In this document: positions 7,002 to 15,561 of the stretch, piece after piece
Layout: each line of letters starts with the position of its first letter
How positions within the stretch are numbered: the stretch's first letter is position 1
Source of the DNA: an uncultured Solirubrobacteraceae bacterium
Lineage (GTDB): Bacteria; Actinomycetota; Thermoleophilia; Solirubrobacterales; Solirubrobacteraceae
NCBI GenBank assembly: GCA_902806175.1
Contig: CADCVQ010000147.1
Location: forward strand, 1 to 48,417
Direction: 5' to 3'
Length of the DNA: 48,417 nt
The notes under the pieces: generated by a model
What the model was told of the DNA's origin: nothing
Databases searched by the model: none
Seen by the model: only the letters and a program-made list of their open reading frames with translations
Translations under genes and position numbers: made by a program

Positions 7002-9437
7002 ATGGCAACTGTTGAGACAGGACCAGGACGGCATCCCGAGTGGTATGCCCACGCAACCGGTGACAAGTTCGGCAAGATAGCCGACGCGCCGATCGGCTTC
7101 GGCCACATGAAGCGCAAGGAGGACGCGCGCTTCATTCGCGGCCTCGGCGACTACATGGACGACGTCCGCCTTCCGGGCATGCTGCACGGCGCGATCCTGC
7201 GCTCGCCGTACGCCCACGCGAGGATCAACTCGATCGACACGTCGGCTGCGCTCGCGCATCCGAAGGTCGCCGCGGTGATCATCGCCAAGGATCTCGAGAC
7301 GCTCGGTCTGGCGTGGATGCCGACCATCTCCTACGACACGCAGGCCGTGCTCGCAGGCGACAAGGTCCGCTTCCACCTCCAGGAGGTGGCGTTCGTCATC
7401 GCGACCGACGCCTACGCGGCGCAGGACGCCCTGCAGCTCATCGACGTCGACTACGACGTGCTGCCGGCGATCGTCAACTGCCGCAAGGCGCTCGATCCCG
7501 ACGCCCCGCTGATTCGCGACGACAAGGTCGGTCAGACCGACAACCTCGCGAGCCCGCTGTGGGAGGCCGGCGACAAGGCCAACTGCGACCGCGTGTTCGC
7601 GGAGGCCGACGTCGTCGCCAAGCGGACGATCCTCGATCCTCGTTCGCACCCGTGCCCGATGGAGACATGCGGCATGGTCGCCGACATGAACCCGGCGACC
7701 GGTCAGCTGAACATCTACAACGGCAACCAGGCGCCGCACGCACACCGCACGGTGTACGCGCAGGTAGCGGGTCTGCCCGAGCAGAACATCCGCATCCTCT
7801 GCAACGACATCGGCGGCGGCTTTGGCAACAAGGTGCCGGTCTACCCGGGCTACGTCTGCGCGATCGCGGGTTCGATCGTCGCCGGCGCACCGGTGAAGTG
7901 GATCGAGGACCGCTCGGAGAACCTGGCCTCGACCGGGTTTGCTCGCGACTACCTGATGTACAGCGAGATGTGCTCCAAGGGCGGCAAGATCACGGGGCTG
8001 CGCGTCGACACGATCGCCGACCACGGCGCATTCGACTCGACCGCTCAGGCCACGAAGTTCCCGGCCGGCTTCTTCCACATCGTCACGGGGTCCTACGACC
8101 TGCAGGGCGCGCACTGCCAGGTCAAGGCCGTGTACACGAACAAGGCACCGGGCGGCGTCGCCTACCGCTGCTCCTTCCGCATCACCGAGGCCGTCTACCT
8201 CGTGGAGCGGATGGTCGACGCGCTGGCGATGGAGATGAACGTCGATCCGGTCGAGCTGCGCATGCGCAGCTTCATCCGCTCCGATCAGTTCCCGTACGAG
8301 ACGCAGACCGGTTGGGTCTACGACTCGGGTGACTACCACAAGGCCATGAAGCTCGCGATGGAGATCGCGGACTACGAGGGCCTGCGCAAGGAGCAGCAGG
8401 AGAAGCTCGCCAGGGGCGAGATGATGGGCATCGGCATCGCCTTCTTCACCGAAGGCGTCGGCGCCGGTCCGCGTCGCCACATGGACATCCTCGGCCTGGC
8501 GATGAACGACGGCGCCGAGCTGCGGGTCCACCCGTCCGGCAAGGCCGTCGTCTCGCTGTCCGCGCAGACGCAGGGCCAGGGGCATGAGACGACGTTCGCG
8601 CAGATCGTCGCCGAGGAGCTCGGCATCTCGCCGAACGAGATCATGGTCCGCCACGGCGACACCGACAAGACCCCGTACGGCCTCGGCACGTACGGCAGCC
8701 GGTCGACGCCGGTCTCCGGCGGCGCCGTCGCGGTCGTGTCGCGCAAGGTGCGCGACAAGGCTCGCCAGTTCGCGGCGCTCATGCTCGAGACGCGCGCAGA
8801 GGACCTCGCGTGGGAGAAGGGCCGCTGGTACGTCAAGGGCGACCCGGAGCGTGGCTCCACGATCGAGTCGATCGCCGAGTACGCCTACAGCGCCTCGAAC
8901 CTCCCCGAGGGGCTCGAGGGCGGCCTGGACGCCAACGCCGTGTACGACCCGCCCAACCTGACGTACCCCTTCGGGGCGTACATCGCGGTGGTCGACGTCG
9001 ACCCCGGCACCGGCAAGGTCCACATGCGTCGCTTCATCGCAGTCGACGACTGCGGCGTGCGGATCAACCCGATGGTCGTCGAGGGCCAGATCCACGGCGG
9101 TCTCGTCGAGGGCATCGGTCAGGCGCTCATGGAGATCATCTCGTTCGACGAACAGGGCAACTGCCTGAACGCGTCGTTCATGGATTACCTCCTGCCGACG
9201 GCGCTGGAGTGCCCGGAGCATGGCTTCGAGCTCGGCGAGACGGTCACGCCGTGCCCGCACCATCCGATCGGCGCCAAGGGCGTCGGCGAGAGCCCGTGCG
9301 TCGGGTCCCCGCCGGCCATCGCCAACGCGGTCGTCGACGCGATGTACCACGCCAAGGGCGTCAAGCACATGGACATGCCGTGCTTCCCCGCCCGCGTGTG
9401 GGCGGCGATGAACGGTCGCGAGCAGCCCCCGCAGTGA
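7002..9437 (+). CDS. coxL: Form I CO dehydrogenase large (Mo-Cu) subunit CoxL
   Basis: 811 residues, full length for CoxL. It oxidises CO to CO2 at a CuSMo centre carried on molybdopterin cytosine dinucleotide. The diagnostic form I active-site loop AYRCSFR is at 387-393, with C390 as the copper-ligating cysteine; form II enzymes have AYRGAGR. The GGGFGNK loop begins at G271, QGQGHE at 524-529, and the catalytic-base Glu falls at E763 in KGVGES. All catalytic motifs are intact, so I expect an active aerobic CO dehydrogenase. The stop overlaps the next start by GTGA. Confidence 0.98.
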   Translation: MATVETGPGRHPEWYAHATGDKFGKIADAPIGFGHMKRKEDARFIRGLGDYMDDVRLPGMLHGAILRSPYAHARINSIDTSAALAHPKVAAVIIAKDLETLGLAWMPTISYDTQAVLAGDKVRFHLQEVAFVIATDAYAAQDALQLIDVDYDVLPAIVNCRKALDPDAPLIRDDKVGQTDNLASPLWEAGDKANCDRVFAEADVVAKRTILDPRSHPCPMETCGMVADMNPATGQLNIYNGNQAPHAHRTVYAQVAGLPEQNIRILCNDIGGGFGNKVPVYPGYVCAIAGSIVAGAPVKWIEDRSENLASTGFARDYLMYSEMCSKGGKITGLRVDTIADHGAFDSTAQATKFPAGFFHIVTGSYDLQGAHCQVKAVYTNKAPGGVAYRCSFRITEAVYLVERMVDALAMEMNVDPVELRMRSFIRSDQFPYETQTGWVYDSGDYHKAMKLAMEIADYEGLRKEQQEKLARGEMMGIGIAFFTEGVGAGPRRHMDILGLAMNDGAELRVHPSGKAVVSLSAQTQGQGHETTFAQIVAEELGISPNEIMVRHGDTDKTPYGLGTYGSRSTPVSGGAVAVVSRKVRDKARQFAALMLETRAEDLAWEKGRWYVKGDPERGSTIESIAEYAYSASNLPEGLEGGLDANAVYDPPNLTYPFGAYIAVVDVDPGTGKVHMRRFIAVDDCGVRINPMVVEGQIHGGLVEGIGQALMEIISFDEQGNCLNASFMDYLLPTALECPEHGFELGETVTPCPHHPIGAKGVGESPCVGSPPAIANAVVDAMYHAKGVKHMDMPCFPARVWAAMNGREQPPQ

Positions 9438-10522
9438 GAAACGACGCGCTTGCGCGGCGAGCTGAAGAGCTCGCCGCGCAGGGCGCGGCCTTCGCGACCG
9501 CGACCGTCGTGCGCGCCCAGCGCCCGACGAGCGCGCACGCCGGAGACGTCGCGCTCATCACCAGCGATGGCAAGATCGAGGGCTTCGTCGGCGGCATCTG
9601 CGCGGAGCACAGCGTCAGGCTGTTCGCCTGGACGGCGATGAAGTCCGGCAAGCCGCTGCTTCTGCGCATCCTGCCGGAGGTGAGCGACGACATGAAGACC
9701 GGAACAGAAGAAGACGGCGCGGTGACGGTGGAGAACACGTGCCTGTCGGGCGGCGCGATCGAGATCTTCCTCGAGCCGACGCTACCGACCCCGCGCGTGA
9801 ACATCGTCGGCTCCAAGCCGATCGCCGCCGCGATCGAGCGGCTGGGGTCGGAGTTCGATCTCGACATCGCAGCGGTCGGCGACAACCCCGCGGAGATCCG
9901 CGAGGGCGACCTCGGCATCGTCGTGGCCGCTCACGGCAAGGGCGAGCTCGAGGCGATCCGCGCCGGCCTGGAGGCCGAGCTTCCATACGTCGGGCTCGTC
10001 GCGAGCCCCAAGCGCGGAGCCGCGCTCATCGAGGAGCTGCGCGAAGCCGGCGTTGCCGACGACCAACTCGAACGCGTCGACTGTCCGGCCGGCCTGGACA
10101 TCGGCGCGCAGACCCCGCCCGAGGTCGCGCTGACGATCCTCGGACGGCTCATCGAGACGCGCTACGGCGGCTCGTACACGCCGCCGCTGCGCTCGCCCAG
10201 CAGCGAGCCGCCCCCGCAGTTCGCGGTCGACCCGATCTGCGGGATGACCGTCACGATGGTGCCCGACACGCCCCAGCTCGAGCACGACGGCGAGACGATC
10301 TGGTTCTGTCGCGAAGCGTGCAAGACCGAGTACGCCGCAGGGCTGACGGGCGACGCGCCGGCCAAGCCCGCGACCGCGGTCGACCCCGTCTGTGGGATGA
10401 CCGTCCTGGCGACGCCGGACACCCCGCATCTCGAGCATGACGGCGAGACCGTCTACTTCTGCTGCGAGGACTGCAGGACGAAGTACCAGCAGGAGCACAT
10501 GGATGTCGTCGCCGCGGGCTGA
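9434..10522 (+). CDS. XdhC/CoxI-family maturation protein fused to two YHS domains
   Basis: 362 residues from the GTG at 9434, which overlaps the coxL stop by four bases. Residues about 1-100 match the XdhC/CoxI N-terminal domain (FATATVV, GFVGGICAEHSV, a later C.SGG), about 112-245 the XdhC Rossmann domain, and about 265-355 two YHS repeats beginning VDPICGM (C269) and VDPVCGM (C320), each with a downstream FC..C.T.Y pair. XdhC proteins load sulfurated molybdenum cofactor into apo-enzymes; YHS domains are cysteine modules found in metal-transport proteins. Its place directly after coxL argues for Mo/Cu-site assembly. A copper role for the YHS part is inference. Confidence 0.9.
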   Translation: MRNDALARRAEELAAQGAAFATATVVRAQRPTSAHAGDVALITSDGKIEGFVGGICAEHSVRLFAWTAMKSGKPLLLRILPEVSDDMKTGTEEDGAVTVENTCLSGGAIEIFLEPTLPTPRVNIVGSKPIAAAIERLGSEFDLDIAAVGDNPAEIREGDLGIVVAAHGKGELEAIRAGLEAELPYVGLVASPKRGAALIEELREAGVADDQLERVDCPAGLDIGAQTPPEVALTILGRLIETRYGGSYTPPLRSPSSEPPPQFAVDPICGMTVTMVPDTPQLEHDGETIWFCREACKTEYAAGLTGDAPAKPATAVDPVCGMTVLATPDTPHLEHDGETVYFCCEDCRTKYQQEHMDVVAAG

Positions 10523-11123
10523 GCCGTTCATCACCGGGCTCGTGCTCGGGGCGGGCGGATCCAGGCGCCTCGGACGGCCCAAGCAGCTGCTGCCCTACGG
10601 CGACCGTCCGCTGCTGGGCCACACGCTGGACGTCGCGCGCCGGTGCGGCTTTGACCAGCTCGTCGTCCCGCTCGGCGGCGCCGCGGACGAGGTCCGCGAG
10701 CGCGTGGATCTGTCCGGCGCCGACATCGTCGTCAACTACGACTATGGCGAGGGCTGCTCGTCGTCGATCGCCGCGGCGCTCGCGACGGTCGATCGGCGCT
10801 GCGAGGTCCTCGTGCTGATGCTCGGCGACCAACCCGGCGTGACGCCGGCGACCGTGCGCGACCTGCTCGCCGGGCGCGGGGACGCGGCGCTCGCCGTCTG
10901 CCGCTATGACGACGGGCGCGGGCACCCGCTGGCCTTCGAACGTCGTATGTTTTCCGAGCTCGCCGATCTGCACGGCGACAAAGGTGTATGGCGCCTGCTG
11001 GACGAGCGCGCCGATGAAGTCGTCGAGGTACGGATCGCGGGCAACGTGCCGCTCGACGTGGACACGCCCGACGACTATCAGGCCGTGCTCGCGGAAGCCG
11101 GCTTTACGGAGGTGACGGCATGA
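10503..11123 (+). CDS. MobA-like molybdenum cofactor nucleotidyltransferase
   Basis: 206 residues from the ATG at 10503, overlapping the XdhC-YHS gene by 20 bases. The N-terminal LGAGGSRRLGRPKQLLPYGDRPLL (15-38) is the nucleotide-binding signature of MobA/MocA-type NTP transferases, and D-Q-P in LGDQPGV is the metal-binding site. CoxL carries the cytosine dinucleotide form of the cofactor, so this is most likely the CTP:molybdopterin cytidylyltransferase (MocA-type). The CTP rather than GTP specificity is inferred from operon context. Confidence 0.88.
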   Translation: MSSPRAEPFITGLVLGAGGSRRLGRPKQLLPYGDRPLLGHTLDVARRCGFDQLVVPLGGAADEVRERVDLSGADIVVNYDYGEGCSSSIAAALATVDRRCEVLVLMLGDQPGVTPATVRDLLAGRGDAALAVCRYDDGRGHPLAFERRMFSELADLHGDKGVWRLLDERADEVVEVRIAGNVPLDVDTPDDYQAVLAEAGFTEVTA

Positions 11124-12040
11124 GCCGCCTGAAGCGCAGTGAAGAGCTCGAAGAGGAGATGCGGCGGATCATCCCGAGCGTGGAGAAGCTCGGCCAGCTG
11201 CTGGGAGACGTCGACTACCTCGCCGACGAGGGTCTTGCGACGTCCGCCTACCTGGCGCTGCGCCTGCCGCAGCCGCTGCTGCTCGAGGGCGAGGCCGGCG
11301 TCGGCAAGACCGAGCTCGCCAAGGCCATCGCGGAGGTGCTCGAGACCCCGCTGATCCGCCTGCAGTGCTACGAGGGCATCGACGCGTCCGAGGCGCTGTA
11401 CGAGTGGAACTATCCGCGCCAGCTGCTGAGCATCCGGATCGCGGACTCCAAGGGCGAGGATCTCAACGAGGAGGGCCTGTTCGGGCCCGACTACCTCATC
11501 CGCCGGCCGCTGCTGCGCGCCCTGGAGCACAAGGGACCGCGTCCTGCCGTCCTGCTGATCGACGAGCTCGACCGCGCCGACGACGACTTCGAGGCCTTCC
11601 TGCTCGAGCTGCTCGCCGAGGCGACCGTGACGATCCCGGAGATCGGCACGATCACCGCGACGCATCCGCCGATCGTGATCCTGACGTCCAACCGCACGCG
11701 TGACCTGCACGACGCCGTCAAGCGCCGCTGCCTGTACCAGTGGATCGACTACCCGACCCCGCAGCGCGAGGTCGACATCGTCCGCCGGCGCGTGAAGGGG
11801 GCCTCGGCGACGCTCGCCGTCCAGGTCGCCGACGCCGTCTCGCGCATGCGCGAGTCCGACATCCAGAAGCCTCCGGGCATCGCCGAGGCGATCGACTGGG
11901 TGGCCGCGCTGGACCTGCTCGGCGTGGAGCACCTGGACGTCGCGACCGCCGATCGCACGCTCGGCTCGGTGCTGAAGTACAGCGAAGACCAGGAGGTCGT
12001 TCGCTCGGCCGGCCTGGATCAGCTCGTCGAGAAGCGGTGA
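11120..12040 (+). CDS. coxD: MoxR-family AAA+ ATPase CoxD
   Basis: 306 residues, with ATGA overlap to the previous gene. Walker A GEAGVGKT is at 57-64, Walker B LLIDELDRAD near 141-150, and a sensor-1 Asn in ILTSNRTRDLHDAVKRRCLY. This is the MoxR subfamily that works with VWA proteins as a metal-site chaperone. In studied carboxidotrophs CoxD is needed for sulfuration of the CoxL molybdenum centre. The paired VWA gene coxE follows after 34 bases. Confidence 0.95.
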   Translation: MSRLKRSEELEEEMRRIIPSVEKLGQLLGDVDYLADEGLATSAYLALRLPQPLLLEGEAGVGKTELAKAIAEVLETPLIRLQCYEGIDASEALYEWNYPRQLLSIRIADSKGEDLNEEGLFGPDYLIRRPLLRALEHKGPRPAVLLIDELDRADDDFEAFLLELLAEATVTIPEIGTITATHPPIVILTSNRTRDLHDAVKRRCLYQWIDYPTPQREVDIVRRRVKGASATLAVQVADAVSRMRESDIQKPPGIAEAIDWVAALDLLGVEHLDVATADRTLGSVLKYSEDQEVVRSAGLDQLVEKR

Positions 12041-12074
12041 CCGCAGTGGCACGGACCCGCGGGACGGACCGCTG

Positions 12075-13505
12075 ATGGTCGAGAAGCAGGAGCACGGTGC
12101 CGAGCAGGACAACGGCGCCGTCCCGAACTTCGCGGTCGTCGACTTCGACGTCGACCTGCCCGGGCTGGCGAGCGCCTTCAGCCAGCGCCTGCACGAGGCG
12201 GGCGTGCCGGTGACGCCGTCGCAGACCGAGCAGTACACGCGCGCGCTGAAGCTCACCAAGCCCGTCTCGCGGCGGCGGCTGTACTGCACGACGCGCGCGA
12301 TCTTCGTCACCGGCTTTCAGCAGGTGGCGGCGTTCGACCGCGTCTTCGCGCAGGTCTTCGGCTCTCGCAAGCGGTCGGTCAACCCCGACGACTACGACGT
12401 CGAGCTCGAGGAAGCGCCCGTCGACCAGGTCGACAGCGAGACGCCCGAGGACATGGACGACCAGAACGTCATGGAGCGCGAGGGCGGCCAGGAAGCCATG
12501 AACATGAACGCCGGCGAGGGCGACGACGAGGAGGACGAGGACGACACCGAGGAGGAGCAGCTCGTCCCGATGCAGGAGGCCAGCGAGGAAGAGGCGCTCA
12601 GCCACAAGAACTTCCAGGCGCTCAACCACGAGGAGCTGGCGCTGCTGTACCGGCTCATGGTTCGCCTGCAGCTCGCCACGCCCGACCGCACCACGCGTCG
12701 CAAGAAGCGCGGTCGCCGCGGCGAGCACATGGACATGCGCCGCACGCTGCGCAAGAGCCTGCACACCGGCGGTGACCCGATCGTGCTGTCGCGCAAGCGC
12801 CGGCGCGTGCATCCGCGCCGGCTCGTGCTGCTGTGCGACATCTCGGGCTCAATGGAGCCCTACGCGCGCGCCTACCTGCAGTTCCTGCACGCGGCCCGCG
12901 CGACCGGGCCCTACGCCGAGGCATTCGTCTTCGCGACCCGGCTGACGCGGCTGACGCGTCAGCTCGCCGGGCGCAACCCGCAGCGGGCGATCCGGCGCGC
13001 GACGGAGGCGGCGCCGGACTGGTCCAGCGGCACGCGGATCGGTGACGCGCTGAAGGAGTTCAACGACCGCTACGGGCGGCGCGGGATGGCGCGCGGGTCG
13101 GTCGTCGTGATCCTCTCCGACGGCTGGGAGCGCGGCGATCCGGCGCTCGTCGGGCGCGAGATGCAGCGCCTCTCACGGCTGGCCTACCGGATCGTGTGGG
13201 TCAACCCGCGCGTGGCGGCCAAGGGCTTCTCGCCGAAGGCGGGCGGCCTCGTCGCGGCGCTGCCGCACTGCGACGCGCTCGTCAGCGGTCACACGCTCAA
13301 GTCGCTCGAGGAGGTCGCAGACGCGATCGCCGCCGAGCGCGACTACGACCCGCTGCTCGCGAGCTGGCGGGTGCCGAGCATCGACGACGAGCCCGAGGAA
13401 GACAGCTGGGGCGTCGCCGGGACGACCGAGCGGCACGTCGCGATGCCCAGCGGATACGGCGCGTACAAGGGCAATACGTCGCCCGGTTCCAACTCGGGAC
13501 TATGA
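12075..13505 (+). CDS. coxE: VWA-domain protein CoxE
   Basis: 476 residues. The N-terminal part has the CoxE-type helical region, then an extremely acidic Asp/Glu stretch (about 115-180), a basic segment, and a C-terminal VWA domain with the MIDAS motif DISGS starting at D255 plus SSGTRIGDAL and LSDGWERGD. CoxE is the partner of CoxD and in studied systems is linked to copper insertion into the CuSMo site. The ATG at 12075 has only a weak ribosome-binding site (GGGACGGA). It is the last classical cox gene before a 153-base gap. Confidence 0.94.
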   Translation: MVEKQEHGAEQDNGAVPNFAVVDFDVDLPGLASAFSQRLHEAGVPVTPSQTEQYTRALKLTKPVSRRRLYCTTRAIFVTGFQQVAAFDRVFAQVFGSRKRSVNPDDYDVELEEAPVDQVDSETPEDMDDQNVMEREGGQEAMNMNAGEGDDEEDEDDTEEEQLVPMQEASEEEALSHKNFQALNHEELALLYRLMVRLQLATPDRTTRRKKRGRRGEHMDMRRTLRKSLHTGGDPIVLSRKRRRVHPRRLVLLCDISGSMEPYARAYLQFLHAARATGPYAEAFVFATRLTRLTRQLAGRNPQRAIRRATEAAPDWSSGTRIGDALKEFNDRYGRRGMARGSVVVILSDGWERGDPALVGREMQRLSRLAYRIVWVNPRVAAKGFSPKAGGLVAALPHCDALVSGHTLKSLEEVADAIAAERDYDPLLASWRVPSIDDEPEEDSWGVAGTTERHVAMPSGYGAYKGNTSPGSNSGL

Positions 13506-13658
13506 GCTTTCCCAGCACATCCGGAGGCGCCGACAGGACGGGCGCGGTGCCACCGGAACTGTCATACTGGCGCCCGCCTGAACCGCGACCATCGACGGTC
13601 GCACGATCCTTGGGAGGGACCGTGATCTGCCGAACAACACAAACGAGGGGAGCTGTTC

Positions 13659-14108
13659 ATGGCTAGCGTGTACCGCGCTATCTACCTGCGCGTTCATCCG
13701 ACCGGGAAGTGCACGCTCAGCCTGAGCTGCGACGGCGGCGGGCAGGATGCGCAGCTGGCCCAGGTGGTCGGCGACGAGCTCGGCATGCCCTCGGGTGACG
13801 TCAAGGTCGTCCCGCAGGATCTCGACCGCTTCGGCGGCGGACACGGGTACGTCACGCAGTCCAGCCCCGGTCTGCAGGACGCGACGCGCAAGACGTGCGC
13901 GAAGATCAAGGACAAGGCGCGCTACCTCGCCGGCGGCATGCTCGGCACGTCACCGCAGTCGCTGTCGTGGAACGGCGACAACTTCGGCGGCAAGCGCATC
14001 GAGGAGATCGCGCTGTACGCCCACGGCGGCGCGATCGAGCTTCCGCTCGGCCCCGACGGTCGCCAGCTCGAGGGTTCGCTGGACGCGCAGACGACCTTCC
14101 GCAACTGA
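13659..14108 (+). CDS. Stand-alone CoxL-domain-like mini-protein
   Basis: 149 residues with its own ribosome-binding site (GAGGGGAG). Residues 10-104 align with CoxL 507-604 of this same operon: LRVHPTGK against LRVHPSGK, SLS, AQVV against AQIV, DELG against EELG, D.D, KDKAR against RDKAR, and W104 against W604, with one two-residue gap. This is part of the cofactor-binding region of CoxL, but the QGQGHE and GTYGSRS cofactor loops are replaced by DGGGQDA and GGHGYVTQ, and the AYRCSFR loop lies outside it. It is therefore not a CO dehydrogenase. The frame is intact with normal codon use. Possible roles are scaffold, dimer partner or cofactor decoy in CoxL assembly; function unknown. Confidence 0.85.
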   Translation: MASVYRAIYLRVHPTGKCTLSLSCDGGGQDAQLAQVVGDELGMPSGDVKVVPQDLDRFGGGHGYVTQSSPGLQDATRKTCAKIKDKARYLAGGMLGTSPQSLSWNGDNFGGKRIEEIALYAHGGAIELPLGPDGRQLEGSLDAQTTFRN

Positions 14109-14136
14109 CGAACGCCAGCAATACCGCGCTGTAGAC

Positions 14137-14163
14137 CCACCGGCCTGCTCTGCAGGCCGGTGG
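14137..14163 (+). terminator. GC hairpin at the end of the cox operon
   Basis: A perfect 12-bp stem (14137-14148 with 14152-14163) closes a 3-base loop 28 bases after the mini-protein stop. No T-tract follows. It also lies just beyond the end of the small minus-strand gene, so it could act in both directions. Confidence 0.75.
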
Positions 14164-14177
14164 TCGTTGGAGGCGGG

Positions 14178-14312
14178 TCAGTCGCCGCGCTTCCAGGGAC
14201 GCCGGCGCGTGCGCAGGCTCGCCATGATCGCCACGTAGGTGGCCCCGAGCACGGGAACCGCCATCGCGATCGTCTCCTCGAGCGGAATCCCCGCGATGTG
14301 GGCGACGGTCAT
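14178..14312 (-). CDS. Small single-pass membrane protein
   Basis: 44 residues from the ATG at 14312: MTVAHIAGIPLEET, then one hydrophobic segment (about 16-32), then an Arg-rich tail RTRRRPWKRGD. The charge pattern predicts the basic C-terminus inside. The Shine-Dalgarno (GAGCGGG) is modest. It lies 54 bases after the YceI gene on the same strand, so the two may share a transcript. No family is recognised. Short length keeps the confidence moderate. Confidence 0.55.
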   Translation of the reverse strand: MTVAHIAGIPLEETIAMAVPVLGATYVAIMASLRTRRRPWKRGD

Positions 14313-14366
14313 GGGCACCCGCTCATCGTATCCGTTGGCAGCGTCGGCTCAGCCCTGGATCCAGGC

Positions 14367-14891
14367 TCAGGCGAGCTTGCCCTCGACCACGACGTTCACC
14401 TCGTCGTTGACCTTCAGTGCGCCGAACAGGGCCGAGTACGGCTTGATGCCCCAGTCGCTCTGCTTGAAGGCCGCGTTGCCCGTGACGGTGCCCCCGGTCT
14501 CGCTGAGGTCAAAGCTGATCGGCTTGGACTTGCCGCCCACCTCGAGGTCTCCACTGACCTTGAGGCCGTCGCCTGCCGTCTCGACGCTCGAAGACGTGAA
14601 GGTGATGTCCTTCTTCTTGAGCACGTCCTTGTCGATCGTCTTGTGGATGTCGTCGATGTCGTCGTCCTTGAGGGCCTGCATGCCACCCTTGCCCTCGCGC
14701 ACGCGCAGCGACGTCGAGTCCGCGCTGAGTGAAAGGCTTGAACTGTCACCAACCTCGAGCGTCGCCTCCCAGGACGTGACGTCGATGATGAGGTCGTGTC
14801 CTGCCTTGGCCGCAGCGCCGCTGCGTCCCGTCTCGACATGAAGAGACGCGTTGTCGGGTCCGAGCTTGTATGTCCCTGCCTGAATCGCCAT
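14367..14891 (-). CDS. YceI-family lipocalin-like protein
   Basis: 174 residues. The GTYKLGPDNASLHVETG start, the alternating beta-strand pattern, the ITFTSSSVE strand and the terminal SDWGIKPYSALFGALKVNDEVNVVVEGKL segment are typical of YceI proteins, which form an eight-stranded barrel that binds long isoprenoids. There is no signal peptide, so it appears cytoplasmic. It is divergent from coxG across about 195 bases. A link to quinone handling next to CoxG is possible but only suggested by position and family. Confidence 0.88.
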   Translation of the reverse strand: MAIQAGTYKLGPDNASLHVETGRSGAAAKAGHDLIIDVTSWEATLEVGDSSSLSLSADSTSLRVREGKGGMQALKDDDIDDIHKTIDKDVLKKKDITFTSSSVETAGDGLKVSGDLEVGGKSKPISFDLSETGGTVTGNAAFKQSDWGIKPYSALFGALKVNDEVNVVVEGKLA

Positions 14892-15085
14892 CGGCGGATT
14901 CTATGAAGACACGCTCATGTTCGGCGGCTCCCTACGTGCCCCACGCCGAGCGGGCGGACCGGCTGCGGACCTGAAATACTCACCCGCTGCTCAGCGCCAT
15001 GCTGCCCCGGCGGCGGCGGCACCGCGCGCGAAGGAACGTTTGGGACGAAGCAGCCGTCATACCTGGACAAAGGAGGAGGCGCAGC

Positions 15086-15511
15086 ATGCCGACGTTGAAC
15101 AACACGTTCCCCGTAACCAACCCGGATCACGCCTGGAGCATCATCAGCGACCTCAACAAGCTTGTGCCGTGTGTTCCCGGTGGCAAGGTCGTATCGGCGG
15201 ACAGCGCCGAGTCTGTCAAGGCCGAGATCGACGTGAAGATGGGGTCGATGGGCATGAAGTTCACGGGGCCGGTCACGATCGAGTCGGCCGACGCCGGCAG
15301 CAAGACGGTAAAGATCAAGGCCAACACCAAAGAGGCCGGCGGACAGAGCAACGCCTCCGGCGACGTCACGATCGCTGTCGGCGGCGGCGAGGGCAAGATC
15401 GACGCGACCGCAAACGTCAGCGGCAAGGCCGCATCGATGGGCGAGGGCACCATCGTTGCCGTGCTCGAGCAGCTCATGAAGTCCTTCGCGGCGAACGTCG
15501 GGAAGGCGTAG
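15086..15511 (+). CDS. coxG: CoxG-type SRPBCC protein
   Basis: 141 residues from the ATG at 15086 with a strong AAAGGAGGAGG site. It shows the CoxG/SRPBCC pattern: NTFPVTNP..AWSIISDLNKLVPCVPGG, then VKAEIDVKMGSMGMKFTG, and a terminal helix VLEQLMKSFAANVGKA. CoxG proteins partner CO dehydrogenase in electron delivery to membrane quinone and usually carry a C-terminal extension for membrane binding. That tail is absent here; the protein ends with the SRPBCC helix. A hairpin follows the stop. Confidence 0.9.
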   Translation: MPTLNNTFPVTNPDHAWSIISDLNKLVPCVPGGKVVSADSAESVKAEIDVKMGSMGMKFTGPVTIESADAGSKTVKIKANTKEAGGQSNASGDVTIAVGGGEGKIDATANVSGKAASMGEGTIVAVLEQLMKSFAANVGKA

Positions 15512-15513
15512 CC

Positions 15514-15561
15514 AGACCGCCGGCCGGGTGCGTTCGAAGCGCTCCCGGCCCGACGCGGTCT
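15514..15561 (+). terminator. Hairpin after coxG
   Basis: A two-part stem pairs AGACCGC (15514-15520) with GCGGTCT (15555-15561) and GGCCGGG (15522-15528) with CCCGGCC (15544-15550), starting 2 bases after the coxG stop. There is no T-tract. It probably ends the coxG transcript. Confidence 0.6.

Noticed and set aside
6954-9368. 804-codon open frame on the minus strand opposite coxL
   Set aside because: Composition is dominated by Arg, Val, Asp and His as expected for an antisense frame of GC-rich coding DNA, and coxL on the other strand has all family motifs.
13506-13658. Promoter for the mini-CoxL gene
   Set aside because: A CATACT hexamer near 13563 is the only promoter-like element and no correctly spaced -35 box goes with it, so I did not call a promoter.
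13659-14108. Mini-CoxL gene as a simple pseudogene fragment of a second coxL
   Set aside because: It has its own start, a strong ribosome-binding site, an uninterrupted frame and a terminator, with no further coxL remnants in the flanks.
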